Origin: Zerene cesonia
Lineage: Eukaryota; Arthropoda; Insecta; Lepidoptera; Pieridae
Direction of reading: 5' to 3'
NCBI RefSeq assembly: GCF_012273895.1
Contig: NC_052127.1
Coordinates: forward strand, 3,282,247 to 3,346,246
Length of the DNA stretch: 64,000 nucleotides
This document shows positions 34,811-46,657 of the stretch, one piece after another. Below the pieces are notes generated by a model. The model saw only the letters and a program-made list of their open reading frames with translations. It had not been told where the DNA came from and ran no database searches. Numbering within the stretch: the first letter of the stretch is position 1; each line of letters opens with the position of its first letter. A program made the translations under genes and the position numbers.

Positions 34811-35207
34811 CTAAAACATATTATTATAATCAATTTCATACAACAACAATTTCATAGGAAAATTGAGATTCAATTATTCATAAAATGTAATTGATTAAAA
34901 CACAATGCAGTATCACTAATTATATTTTGACCTGCGAGTGACACAATAAAATTTAATTTTAATTAAATTATAAGTCGTGGATTCGTAATTTTAATTTTAA
35001 TTATGAATTATACTTTGAGTGACATTATAAATTTGCAATATAAAGTACTATACAATAATTTTGCAGCATGAAAACAAATATTTTATAACATTTTATGTGA
35101 AATGTTAACACTAAACAAAAACTAACTAATTAACTCTTTATCGAATATTCCAGAATAATTATTTAAAATAAGTCAGCCTCCTACAACAGTAAGCAGAACA
35201 CCTAAAA
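34811..35207. other. No gene recognised
   Basis: Very AT-rich, with repeated AATTTTAATTTTAATT motifs around 34950-35010. Confidence 0.55.
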
Positions 35208-35272
35208 ATTGAGCTGATATAGTAGGACCTCTGCAAATGCTTTGCCCGCTTTAATATTTTGCCTCTCAGTGG
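35208..35272 (-). mobile_element. Poly(A) retroposon, tiny remnant
   Basis: TTGAGCTGATATAGTAGG and ACCTCTGCAAATGCTTTGCC with CGCTTT match the 3' region with an internal deletion. Confidence 0.4.
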
Positions 35273-35555
35273 TATGGAAGTAGGTATCCATTTAAAATTT
35301 AAATAATTCTGATCGTTGGCCATAAAGATTTCATGACCGTATGCCTAATTATATATTTTTTATCATTTTCATCAGGAATAACACGCGAACATTATAATTA
35401 TGACGTGCATGGTAGTAAACTATCTTCCATTACCTTGTTACTTTTAATTATTAATTATTCGAAGGGATATAGTAAGGGATGAAGGGATGAAGATGAGAAT
35501 ATAGAGATTGGATAGGGAAAGATGAAAAAGATAGGATACACCTCCTCACTTCGTA

Positions 35556-35746
35556 CCTATTTCCTTCTCCTCGCCCTTCCCAGTCCATTCCCTCTTTCCA
35601 GTCATCAATCCTTTCCTTATCACTTATGCCTTAAAACCGGGCAGCGCATTCTCAGAGGTCTAAGCCTCTGCGAATGTTCATGGGCGGTGGTGATCGCTAA
35701 CCATCAGGCGAACCACTAGCTCAGTTGTCCGCTATGACATAAAAAA
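35556..35746 (+). mobile_element. Poly(A) retroposon, 5'-truncated
   Basis: It runs from the TTCCTTCTCCTCGCCC block through CGGGCAGCGCATTC, the inverted AGAGGTCTAAGCCTCTG pair and CATCAGGCGAACC to CGCTATGACATAAAAAA. It lies 10 bp from an oppositely oriented 5' piece of the same family. Confidence 0.75.
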
Positions 35747-35756
35747 ATACACCATA

Positions 35757-35906
35757 GAGGAAAAGGAAGCGTATTCCCGGCTCCTCTCCTTACCGAATGA
35801 ATGCAATTATCGCTATCGATAAACGCCGTTGTTCTGTGGGTGATGTACCTTCCCTGGTGCTAGCTATTCCAATTCTGCCTAGGCGTGTTCGTCTTCCACG
35901 CACATA
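35757..35906 (-). mobile_element. Poly(A) retroposon, 5' part, decayed
   Basis: AGGAAAAGGAAGCG, CCCGGCTCCTCTCCTTACCG, TGTTCTGTGGGTGATGTACC, CCTGGTGCTAGC and TAGGCGTGTTCGTCTTCCAC follow the family order on the minus strand. It is more diverged than the neighbouring 3' part at 35556, so the two are unlikely to be a single insertion. Confidence 0.6.
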
Positions 35907-38900
35907 GTGTGCATAATCGTATCTAATTACTGAAAATTATATTAAATTTATATGGCAATTAAGTCGTCGTTCGGCCAATACGATTTAATCATCTGACGAT
36001 GTGAATATACTTTGCGACCTTTCAAATATACATAAAAAATGTCATAAAATCGATCAAACAGTTTTGAATGAATTTGGTAACAAGCACGGCGACATAACTA
36101 TTTATTTAAACATATGCTATAATTGTAAAACCTTCATGTCTTTTCGATACAATTTTGTCGCTCGTTATCTAGTAAACAGGAGTACTCCCGCCTTTTTAGT
36201 CAGCCATATTGGTTTTATCTCAAATTGAGAAATACTAACTTGGAAGCTCGTATAAACTTTTGTAGTTGTATTCTTAAGATATTCTCAATAGTCTAACAGC
36301 ATCTCGTGACCGCGTTTCGAGATATTCAAGGTCAAACGCTAGAAAAATCAATATTTCAATGTATAGTTCTAATGACGTTGCCGTCTTAAGAAAAAAATGT
36401 AAAATATCCGATACAATATAAAATACTAAATGTGCTTTTAAGAGAAAGAGAAATGAAGCTCCATTAATAATTTTCCGATTTCCAAGGTTGAATATGAGTT
36501 AAATTGTTTATGGTTAGTTCTGTTTGTGATATTAGTTTTATATATATTTCTGTGCTCTGTGATTTTTTATTTATTATTATTATATTATCTGTGATTGGTG
36601 ATTATTTTGTTTTTGCTCTGTTTTAATTTATTATATGTTTATGATAATATTTATATTTTAGCATAGTTTATAATATAAGCATATTATAGGCAACAAAAAT
36701 CCATCTTAATTTTATTTTACCCAAACAAAACGCATTTTATTTAGAAATTGCTCATCAAAGCATACATTTTATCATCGCCAATTATTAATAAATGATTTCC
36801 CGCCTAAATGTAATAAACTGGCATCTGTCAAATTAAAGCAAATCGACGGTTTATTGCCCCCGCATTAGCTGTAATGTTATTGAGTCCGAACTGCTGATTA
36901 GGGTCGAAACCAAATAGATTGGTGGCCAGAATTAAAGAAAATTCTATTTAGTGGAAGTGCCTCGATAAATTAAACAGTTCATTATATATTGGATAATCTG
37001 TAAATACAAACATTAATACATCAAAACGTGTCTTGTTGCAATTATCTTGGTAATTTTTTTTACCATTGTCAAATAACAAAGGTAATAGTGACGTCTATCA
37101 AAAAACTTATGCTTCATACCTCATACCAATACTGCATTCAAATATAAAATAAGCCACCCATACTATATAATTACATTCACTAACGCAATATAGGTAGAAT
37201 ACTCATACACTGATGGAATAGATTCAACTGACATAAAATTAAAACAAAAAGCTTCACTTGAAAATCGTTGGGAATTTTGGGAGTATTGTTAAATATTGAC
37301 TGACATCCAATTATGCAAGCAGCGGTACAGAAACCTAGATATTGACTACATTGTGAAATCGTGTATTTTGTTTTACGGTGCATCTGAAAATTCAAATTGG
37401 AGATTCGGTAGGTATAATGCTTTGTTATTTCGAAGTTCTTTTAACACTATTTTCCCCGCATTTTTTAAGATTTATACTGAACATTGCTGTAACAAGCAAA
37501 GGGAAAAATCTATTTCAAGCAATTGTAATAATTATAGCAGGGACATGATATAACTTTCTGTATTTTACTCGTAGCGTAAAGACTGCATTATAATATAAAA
37601 ATATTACCTTATCTATTACTGCTTTACGATGGTAGAAAACATTCTATATTTATAATATTATTTGAAGATTGTAAACTCCTATTTAGACGTATATAACTGA
37701 CCGCCTGCTTGATATAAAATGCAAAAAAAAAGTAAGTTGCTAGATCCACCTAAACAAGGTGTTGTACAAAGGCTTGATTTCTAAATGAGTGCTTACTATA
37801 CGACCTTTTAATTAATTAGTGTTTAATTTATCCGCGATCCAATGATATACACTGGTAGTAGAATCTCTTATATTGTAAATTCGATTAAAAAACGCACTTA
37901 TGTATTGCAGCACAGGAAAGATTTTAAGAAATGCGAGGCTCATAGGAATATAGGAATATGTTTTGTATAAGATAAGTTTCAAAATTTTAAGGTAATGTTA
38001 CAGATTAAAAAGATGTCATTAAAAATTAAGGTATGAGTCTTTCCCGTAATTTGTATAATTTTGTTTACAATATTTTATCCAACTCTCCAACTTGTGTAAG
38101 GGCCTCACGATACCCCGATCCCTCTTTACCGTCCTTTACCGTCACGGTCTAATCGTAATAATCTAATCCTTGCTCTTTCAAGTTCAATTCATAAATGATT
38201 CCCCTACAATTCTGTAACAATTTACCTTACCACACGATAAGCTTGACAGGTGACATTTGAGCTGGCTGAAATTAACATTCGCGATTCTTGGCGGGAAATA
38301 GCTTGGTGTAGATTATGTGACGTCACAGATAATTAAGGTTCGGATGGGTTGTATTGAAGGAACTCGAGATTGGTATATAAGGGAATCTTCATAAGATTTT
38401 ATTTACCCTTTGAAATGTTTATCACAAAATTGATAAGAACCGTTTCTTTTCAAATTTATTTTCAAGTTATGTGTATTAAAACTATCTGTTTAAATTTGTT
38501 TTTGTAATACAAAATTCGTTTACAGGTTTATCATTTGTCTTCTCCAACTAGCAGTATAGAATTAAGATCTAAAATAAGGTACAAAATATATTGTTCAATA
38601 AGACTTTTTTATTTTATTTTAAGAAATAAAAGTGAGCCACTCATATGAAGAAAAAATTACAAACAGCTAAAAGCCAGTAACTGATATACGCGACTAACTT
38701 GTTAATCTGTATGTTAGTCAAATAATAAATACACAGTCTATAACAAACATGCATATATCACGCTGAGTTACATATCCATTGCCGATTACCAACCACAGTT
38801 GTCAAATTGCGAATGACACTGACAATTAGACATGTCTTCTTGTCACGAAAAAAAATGCGTAAAGTAATTTCAAATAACCAAAGCACTTCACTAAGGGAAA

Positions 38901-41079
38901 TCTGATTTCTATAACAGGTGCGTTCAACTGCTTCACGGTACATTTAAGTCTTTGTTAAACAGACAAAAGATAGGATTGATGACGTCTGCAGTGATTGGTA
39001 CCGCTCCGGGCAATTTGTTTGATATTGTTTCTCGTTATATGTTGAAGGGAAATTTGTTGTATTGGATGAAGCATTGATTATTCATTATCTGGTCTTATGT
39101 GTGTTCTTCCGAGTATTATTAACCTATGATATTATATTCTCGTTTCAGTGAAACATATCATTCCATCATCACATTGCCCTAACCTGGGTTGGGTAAGGAA
39201 ATTTTATAGATTTTGCAAATTAATTTATAAATTAACAAGCAAAGAGTCCATAGCTCACTTAACATAGAAACTAAAACATACTTTTATTAATTATAGCTAC
39301 TTAATTTCATTCATTTTAGTTATTTATCTCAATATATATCAAAATATGAATAATCTATAGCACTTGTCTTTGATATCTTAAGTAACGACCGTAAGAAGCT
39401 TTCACATTAACCTGAAATCGTCGTGGCATCAAAATGCCTCGTGGCTCCACCATTCGAATACATAATCTGTGCTCATATATAATCTGTGCTGTCATAGATT
39501 AGTTCAGTACGTAGATACGTGAAGTCAGAAGTCCTTTGAGCTAGACACATTTATCTGCAACTGAGAACTTAAGCACGGTGCCTTGTGAACTCGGAGTAGT
39601 GCTAAGTCATTTGGCTTTGACTAACTTTTCGTTTGATATCGCATGTCGTATGAAAACAGTGTAATTGAATGTGTTTACTAGGTATATTATGTATCTATAT
39701 CATAGGCATTTTGTCCCTATAATTAACAATTATTATAAGGCATAAAGCTTTGAGCATTTTCATAAAGACAACGCTGAAAATTAATAGTTTTTTTGCTGTC
39801 TCTTTATTGGATTTTGTTTCACTTTTAACTCTTTCAATATTGAATATTTTACCAAGACAACCGCAACTTGCGAAGTTCCAAGCTTGCATTGGGCGTAACG
39901 GTTGCAATTTGACATCTCTTATTGTTCTGTAAACAAAGTACTTGATCCTGTTGTAACTAGATTTAAAGTTTGTAAACTGTACTTTGAAACCACAGCATTT
40001 TCTAAAGATTATAGTGTATGAAAGTATTTGTTTCATTTTCAATTTCCTTACAAACTTGCGATATATTGATGCAATAAATATAAACTTGTAGAAAAATAAT
40101 GTCCATACGTCAAAAGATTATTTTATTTTCAACTGACTTTAATAAAGGAGGAGGTTATCAATACGACTGTCTTTTTCCTAGCTACCTCAGAAATTCCGGC
40201 TGCATTAAACGATTTTGATGATTCTGTTTTTATATGAAAACTGGTGCGTCCCGTGTGAATCCTTTTAAATTTGGTCTTGTCCTGACGATTTTAAAGTGGT
40301 TTGGTTGAAGAGTTGCCGTTTCTATGTGCATAGAGTTGTAAGCATTATTAATTCACTAATTCGTTCCATTTTTTAAGAAGGCAAAAGAACGAACGAATCA
40401 TTTAAACCGACAATATGAAAATCAGCATTTACGATGAATTAGCGTTTATTACTCAACATAATAAACCGTTTAATGTCTATATTAAAACTTTTCTGAAAGG
40501 AACAATTACTTTAGGGCTTCTAAGTGAGTTAACTCAGCTAAAGGGATAAGAATAAGCCTTTTATATTCAAATAGAGTTACTGTCCATTGTAATGCGATTA
40601 AGACAACATTAAATTATGAATAAACAAAACAACACGACTTTTATCCCTTCTAGCCAACTTTTTATTGTACCTAATACTTATTCTGCATAATTTGGTACAC
40701 AATAAGGAATTAATATAGGTTTACCAATAGGAAGATTACGTTTTAAGGTTATATGTTAGTATATTTCCTGGACATATTGTAGTATGTTAAACGGATTTAG
40801 AGATTAGAGCGAGGTAAAAAACCTATTCAGATAGAATCTCTAGATATTGAAAAAGGAGAACAGTTTTAGTATCAAATGTATTCGTTGCATTTTTACCTCA
40901 AAATTTGAAACAATCTTACTATAGGCAGTCAAATAACGTATTCATATCCGTATTTTCGGTATATTATATACCTGCAAACATTCTTAACATAGAAGCGACT
41001 TTTGACGAAAATTGTATAGCAACCATGATATTATAATAAATTTCTAAAGCCTCTATATACATCGCGCCCATTTCAATGT
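35907..41079. other. Second element-poor stretch; no gene recognised
   Basis: Over 5 kb without a recognised transposon end, tRNA or domain. Frames of 60-115 residues (for example 37296-37553 plus, 39695-40042 minus) have no recognisable motif. A direct repeat ATAATCTGTGCT occurs twice near 39462-39491. Confidence 0.45.
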
Positions 41080-41139
41080 CAATAGTGGTCGATGACAGCT
41101 GTCAAATGTGACATTGACAGGTGCCATCGGCCACTATTG
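41080..41139 (+). repeat. 60-nt imperfect hairpin
   Basis: The arms at 41080-41108 and 41112-41139 pair over about 28 bp with one G-T pair, two mismatches and one bulged base around a 3-nt loop. The ends read CAATAGTGG and CCACTATTG. The size is close to a small pre-miRNA, but it could equally be a mini foldback transposon. Confidence 0.7.
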
Positions 41140-41397
41140 CGTTTCATTATTAAATCATCATTTACACTGGACATTGGAGGAGCACCTCTATTGGGTGGAG
41201 CAATTAACAAAGAGAAGAAGAAACATTGACATTAGTTATGTTGTGGTTGCGCGATGAGTTTAAATTCAGTCGACTATAGAATCGATTAATACATTTTTTT
41301 TTTTGAATAATTTTTCTCTGTACTGAATGACTGTACTGTAACTGAATACCCCCTGATATAAATATAATAATTTTGTATATTCTTTAGTTATATGTAG

Positions 41398-41532
41398 AGC
41401 TGATCAATTTGTTTATTTCTATGGTCGCTTCAACGCTTAAATCTCAGAAACTAATGGAACAAAAGATTCTTGATTGATATGTACGTGGTCACTGAGTGCT
41501 CTCTGGCTATATGGTACCACGGGCGAAGTCGG
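41398..41532 (+). mobile_element. Decayed family C Helitron
   Basis: AATCTCAGAAACTAATGG, then TGGTACCACGGGCGAAGTCG and GAGTGGAATAGA match family C in order. The borders are approximate. Confidence 0.5.
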
Positions 41533-41638
41533 AGTGGAATAGATATTTATATTATTATCTTTTAGTTATTGTTAAGGTCTTGCCGGGTATCCAAGTAAGG
41601 AAGATATTAGATATTTATTTTCATTCGGTTAGACACCA

Positions 41639-41711
41639 GCCTCGGTGGCGCAGTAGGCAGCGCGTAAGTCTCATAATCTTAAGGTCGTGAGTTCGAGCCT
41701 CACCCGGGGCA
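41639..41711 (+). tRNA. tRNA-Met(CAU), elongator
   Basis: The 73-nt sequence is identical to the gene at 5068 and forms the same complete cloverleaf with anticodon CAU. A six-T Pol III terminator starts four bases past the 3' end (41715-41720). The upstream flank (a run ending GACACCA) does not match the other copies. The gene therefore looks like a separate locus, not part of a long recent duplication. Its immediate neighbours are decayed Helitron fragments. Confidence 0.95.
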
Positions 41712-41927
41712 ATGTTTTTTAATAAATATTTTATACACACATATTACGTTAGTATTATGAATGAATTACGTAATTAATTTCTATTTTGTATTTGTACGTC
41801 CACTATTGAGGTCAGTGTTTGAGGCGTATACCGAAACTCCCAAACATACTACGAAAGTGTGTTTACACTAAACAACTATATGTGCAATGTTTAAATTAGT
41901 GGATAAATATAAATAACTAACTTTTCT

Positions 41928-42050
41928 TCCCGGCTTCTCCTATGGTATATATATAATATATAGCCTATATCACTCAGTAAAAATGTACCAGCTTTCTATC
42001 GGTGAAAGAGTTTTGAACGGCCTAGTAGTTTTTATGTGTAAAAAACATAA
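41928..42050 (-). mobile_element. Helitron-like fragment
   Basis: CTAACTTTTCTTCCCGGCTT, TATATAGCCTATATCACTC and AGCTTTCTATCGGTGAAAGA resemble the 3' half of a lepidopteran Helitron in minus orientation. Confidence 0.45.
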
Positions 42051-42503
42051 AACATATAAACGTTTCCTTCAACCAAGACCTCATTAACCATTTAATTGAA
42101 ATATCTAAAAAAAAGCAAAGAAATATGGCCATGAATAACAAAAAACACTAAACGAAAACAAAAGAAAAATGTAATTTGTAGAGAACCACCCTAATCATGT
42201 CAATCCCACATGCCACAGCGTGAAAGACAGCAGGTTCAAACCTACAGAAATAGCGCTGTATTTTTAAAAGAAAGGGTGAAGCATGACAGGTTATCTAACT
42301 GGCATTTAATATGTAGTTATTTAGTTGATGTGGTTGCAAGATGTGTTGATTCTGCTGGCTTGTAAATATTAATGCATATTGGAATAACATAAAACAGAAC
42401 ATTAGCGACAGCGGACTGCATTGATTAAAATATTTTATATGCGACATCATATTTATAGACAAAGTTAAGTACAACTCCCACTTTTGGTTAGATTATATAT
42501 ACA

Positions 42504-42690
42504 CTAGCTGCGCCCCGCGGTTTCACCCGCGTAAGTCCGTATCCCGTAGGAATATCGGGATAAAAAATAGATGTTGGCCGATTCTCAGACCTACCCAATA
42601 TGCTTACCAAATTTCAGAGGAATCGGTTAAGCCGTTTCGGAGGAGTATGGCAACGAAAACTGTGACACGAGAATTTTATATATATAAAAG
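42504..42690 (-). mobile_element. Chimeric Helitron: family A 3' end, family E body
   Basis: Positions 42504-42566 match the 3' terminal part of family A (CTAGCTGCGCCCCGCGGTTT to GGAATATCGGGATAAAAA). From there the sequence is family E (ATAGATGTTGGCCGATTCTC ... GGAGTATGGCAACGAAAACT ... ATTTTATATATATA), as at 11251-11430. The junction falls in an A-rich stretch present in both parents. Confidence 0.78.
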
Positions 42691-42868
42691 ATTACATGTA
42701 CTTCATTACATTATACTTTAAGTTATAATAAATCCTATCCAATATGTATCTAAATGTTTTTTTCCTTTCTTGTTTTCTTAGTATCTTCATTTATGCGTGT
42801 TCAATAAAATGTATTTCTTGTATGGTATTGTACATCGTTATTAATTAAAATTTACATAATAATTAATG

Positions 42869-43199
42869 TTTTTTTTTTTTATGTCATAGCGGGCAGCTGA
42901 GCTGGTGGTTCGCCTGATGGTAAGCGATCACCACCGCCCATAAACATTCGCAAAGGTAGTACCTCTGTGAATGCGCTGCCCGCTTTTATGGGGTAAGTGA
43001 AAAGGAAAGGATTAACGACTGGAAAAAGGAATGGACTAGGACGGGTGAGGAAAAGGAAACGGGCCTCCGGCTCCCCCACTCACCGTACGAAACACAGTGA
43101 CATGCCACTATTTCACGCCGGTTTTCTGTGGGGGTGTGTGGTACTTCCCCGGTGCGAGCTGGCCCAATTCGTGCCGAAGCGTGCTCGACTCCCACAATA
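42869..43199 (-). mobile_element. Poly(A) retroposon, full-length
   Basis: A clean minus-strand copy: a poly(T) of 12, ATGTCATAGCGGGC, the CGCCTGATGGTAAGCGATCA block, the inverted AGGTAGTACCTCTG pair, and ending in CGAAGCGTGCTCGACTCCCA. It could serve with 30083 and 52498 as a family consensus. It sits 305 bp after a chimeric Helitron. Confidence 0.83.
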
Positions 43200-43296
43200 G
43201 TTGTTTAACTTATTCTTTTATGTACTGGATGACTGGTGAAAAATGCTTTAAACTGGAAGGGACTGCTGACTGATCATTATTTTATTCTTGCTTTAA

Positions 43297-43456
43297 TCAC
43301 ACTAATATTATAAATGTGAAAGTTTGTTTGGTTTGGATGTTTGTCTGTCAATCACGCCAAAACTATAGAACGAATTTTGACCTTGATAGGATACTTCTAA
43401 TCCCGATTAAATATTGGGATAAAGCAGGAATTTTGATATCCGGGAAGAGCGTCTAG
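43297..43456 (+). mobile_element. Lep1-type Helitron (family F)
   Basis: TCACACTAATATTATAAATG start, CCCGATTAAATATTGGG core, 3' end GCGTCTAG. The terminal hairpin is degraded (ATCCGGGAAGAGCGT). Confidence 0.72.
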
Positions 43457-43584
43457 TTGTGTAATAAAAGTATGTTTTTATTTATTTATTTTTTTATTTA
43501 TTTTAATTATTTTATTAAGGCTCATTAGCAATTGTACATCGATACATTTACATGAGATGATACAAAAAATTATATAAATATATA

Positions 43585-44584
43585 NNNNNNNNNNNNNNNN
43601 NNNNNNNNNNNNNNNNNNNNNNNNNNNNNNNNNNNNNNNNNNNNNNNNNNNNNNNNNNNNNNNNNNNNNNNNNNNNNNNNNNNNNNNNNNNNNNNNNNNN
43701 NNNNNNNNNNNNNNNNNNNNNNNNNNNNNNNNNNNNNNNNNNNNNNNNNNNNNNNNNNNNNNNNNNNNNNNNNNNNNNNNNNNNNNNNNNNNNNNNNNNN
43801 NNNNNNNNNNNNNNNNNNNNNNNNNNNNNNNNNNNNNNNNNNNNNNNNNNNNNNNNNNNNNNNNNNNNNNNNNNNNNNNNNNNNNNNNNNNNNNNNNNNN
43901 NNNNNNNNNNNNNNNNNNNNNNNNNNNNNNNNNNNNNNNNNNNNNNNNNNNNNNNNNNNNNNNNNNNNNNNNNNNNNNNNNNNNNNNNNNNNNNNNNNNN
44001 NNNNNNNNNNNNNNNNNNNNNNNNNNNNNNNNNNNNNNNNNNNNNNNNNNNNNNNNNNNNNNNNNNNNNNNNNNNNNNNNNNNNNNNNNNNNNNNNNNNN
44101 NNNNNNNNNNNNNNNNNNNNNNNNNNNNNNNNNNNNNNNNNNNNNNNNNNNNNNNNNNNNNNNNNNNNNNNNNNNNNNNNNNNNNNNNNNNNNNNNNNNN
44201 NNNNNNNNNNNNNNNNNNNNNNNNNNNNNNNNNNNNNNNNNNNNNNNNNNNNNNNNNNNNNNNNNNNNNNNNNNNNNNNNNNNNNNNNNNNNNNNNNNNN
44301 NNNNNNNNNNNNNNNNNNNNNNNNNNNNNNNNNNNNNNNNNNNNNNNNNNNNNNNNNNNNNNNNNNNNNNNNNNNNNNNNNNNNNNNNNNNNNNNNNNNN
44401 NNNNNNNNNNNNNNNNNNNNNNNNNNNNNNNNNNNNNNNNNNNNNNNNNNNNNNNNNNNNNNNNNNNNNNNNNNNNNNNNNNNNNNNNNNNNNNNNNNNN
44501 NNNNNNNNNNNNNNNNNNNNNNNNNNNNNNNNNNNNNNNNNNNNNNNNNNNNNNNNNNNNNNNNNNNNNNNNNNNNNNNNNNNN
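43585..44584. other. Assembly gap, 1000 N
   Basis: Exactly 1000 N. A round number suggests a default scaffold gap, so the true length is unknown. Both flanks look like one LINE, whose repetitive sequence may explain the break. Apparent reading frames across the N run are meaningless. Confidence 1.
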
Positions 44585-44785
44585 TACTTGGACATTTAAA
44601 TATTCTTGCGTTTCGGATTATAAACCCAAGCATTTGGTTAGCTTTTTTTACAACATTTTCGACTTGGTTTAAAAAAGTAAATTTTTATCAAAAGTAACAC
44701 CCAAATCTTTGATAGTATCCACTTGTGCTAATTCCTCTCTATTGTTCTTAATTATTGTCCAATTCCTTAATACAAAAAACAAATT
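44585..44785 (-). pseudogene. LINE reverse transcriptase C-terminal piece, frameshifted
   Basis: Two adjacent frames carry the conserved LINE blocks DLGVTFDKNL and LGFIIRNARIF with a frameshift between them. The reading is cut by the gap at 44584. It is inactive. Confidence 0.7.
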
Positions 44786-45514
44786 AGTTTTATGTTGTAT
44801 ACGCTCTCACTACCGGGCACCGATCACAATAATAAAACCGCGTGGTTGTGGCGCACCATCACAGACAACCATTACAAAGGCAGCATCCACTCTGCGCACA
44901 TACGTTTCGTATTTAAGTACATAGCTTTCACGAGTACATGCGTACATCACATAATGTAAAATGTTTGACGTTTTATAGAGATAGATTTAGCGTCACTGCG
45001 CGCTAATCAGATTATTTCGACGATTTCGTAGATGCCTTTGAACCGCTACGACGACTACGGTCTACGTAGTAGCTACTACAGCTACGGTTTTATTTACCAA
45101 TAATATCAACGTTTGTTCATCTGTTGCGCGTAGATTCTGATGTGATTTACAAAAATTAGGGTAGTCGCATGAGAAGTAAGGTAAAGTGAATTTAGTAAAG
45201 AACTGAAGATATTAACAGAAAAATTGTACAACAGATTATGATAAAATCTCCCGGTAGAATGAAAGTACGAAAATAAAATAATTAGTTAATAATGCTATAA
45301 AATATAAGTAGCTAAATCTGTTCTCCTCATTGCTAAATATAGACTTTACAAAATACTTATGTTCAACTGTAGCTAAAAGCTATGTTTCATCAATATTTAA
45401 TGTAATAAATACAGTCTCACTCATCAAAATTAAATAATAATAAAAATTTAATGACATTTCATTCAACATTTTTATTCTGTACTCTAACTCCCAAATTAGA
45501 CAAAAAGCTACAGA
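44786..45514. other. No gene recognised; CTACG-rich patch
   Basis: At 45041-45090 CTACG/CGTAG pentamers recur at least five times in about 50 bp. Elsewhere plain AT-rich DNA. Confidence 0.5.
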
Positions 45515-45596
45515 AAATCAATTTATTTCTTGCACGCTCGACTATTCGAACCCCCAGGCTATCAAATTGTAATCCAAGGTCCTAACCACTGCTCAT
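45515..45596 (-). mobile_element. tRNA-derived SINE, head fragment
   Basis: It matches the 5' part of the SINE family: AATCAATTTATTTCTTGCAC, then a B-box-like TATTCGAACCCC, then GGTCCTAACCACTG corresponding to the A-box region. The 3' tail is missing, so this is a broken remnant and not simple 5' truncation. Confidence 0.6.
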
Positions 45597-45829
45597 GATT
45601 CAACAATTACAAATCCAAAGCAACCGCGCATAATGAACCGATAATCAGTCCAACTGATCCACAGACAGACATTCTGTTCACAATTCAGGCTGTGGCCAAA
45701 AACCGATGGTGTACACGCCTCAATGAACCTAGATTCAATCGGATGCGTTATGCATCAGTGCGCTGTGTGCAAATTTTCTCACATAATATATTCTCACAAA
45801 AATCACAAAATATATTCTACTAGGTATTC

Positions 45830-46045
45830 GCGTGGGTTTGCCCGCGTAGTCAAATGATAAGACAGTGCACGGAGCTTTAATCGTAAAAGTCCTGTTCTTG
45901 TAGAATTTTCGAGATCAACTATAAACTATAACAATATCCTGTCTCGGTTTTCGGGTGTCAAAATATCTCCATACTAAATTTCATCCGAATCAGTCCAATA
46001 ATCTGAGACTAGCGCGTTCAAGCAAACATACAAACTCGTCATAGA
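45830..46045 (-). mobile_element. Helitron-like repeat
   Basis: CTAGGTATTCGCGTGGGTTT with GCCCGCGTAGTCAAA, CTCCATACTAAATTTCATCC in the body, and GCGCGTTCAAGCAAACATAC with AAACTCGTC near the 5' end. It mixes features of families B and C and was not assigned further. Confidence 0.6.
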
Positions 46046-46657
46046 TAAAAAAATGTGTATTAATATGCACATTATATTTGAATATAAATTTCAATAAAAC
46101 ATTCCCAAACTGAAGATATGTTATAAGATATGTTTTCTTGTGTTATGTTAGGTATAGATATATGGTATAACTTCTTAAACAAGCTTACGAGCATACAATA
46201 CGATATACAATAGCTACGTTCATTATACACGCTTACAAAAATATAAAAAAAAAAAACAAAATATACATACTTTTTACAGCAAAAAACTAAACCAGCTTCA
46301 AATTATCAGGAGACTACACGCGAGGCATCAGCTTTGAAATAAAAAAATAACTATCAAGATCGGTTCCGTCCAATGTTCTGATGTACCAACGCCCGAAATA
46401 TATACGTGAATTGATAAACCTTTTCCATTCTTTTGAAGTCGATTGGAAAAGAGACGAAGGCGGTAAGAGAAAGAAGAATTATCACGCCGGCTGTAAAGGT
46501 ACCGTGCCAAGGTCAATAGTGAATTATCTTCAGAATACAGAACTTGATTTTTTACAGCATTAGAAGTGTGAATTTAAAGTGTATCCATGCAAAAACATAT
46601 TACCATACTCATTCATTTTCTTTGATACATTAGCGAGATTAACGATTACATTAATTA

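Larger units (their letters stand above)
43460..44785 (-). mobile_element. LINE fragment spanning the assembly gap
   Basis: Right of the gap the minus strand encodes IKDLGVTFDKNL and, after a frame change, KCLGFIIRNARIFKCP. This is the motif block downstream of the RT active site in jockey/CR1-group LINEs (K-D-L-G-V-x-F-D-x-x-L ... L-G-F-I-x-R). Left of the gap, A-rich AATAAATAAATAAA-type sequence and GCTAATGAGCCTTAATAAAA in minus orientation look like the same element's 3' end. The gap probably hides the rest of the 3' coding part. Confidence 0.65.

Noticed and set aside
35556..35906. Twin-priming inversion of one retroposon insertion
   Set aside because: The inverted 5' part lies downstream of the poly(A) instead of upstream, and the two halves differ in decay.
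42997..43200. Recurrent short peptides in several places, at first suggestive of a conserved gene family
   Set aside because: All copies lie in the same retroposon; there is no consistent start, stop or frame among them.
43548..44633. Long minus-strand reading frame of about 360 residues
   Set aside because: It is almost entirely the run of N; only the LINE piece at its right end is real sequence.
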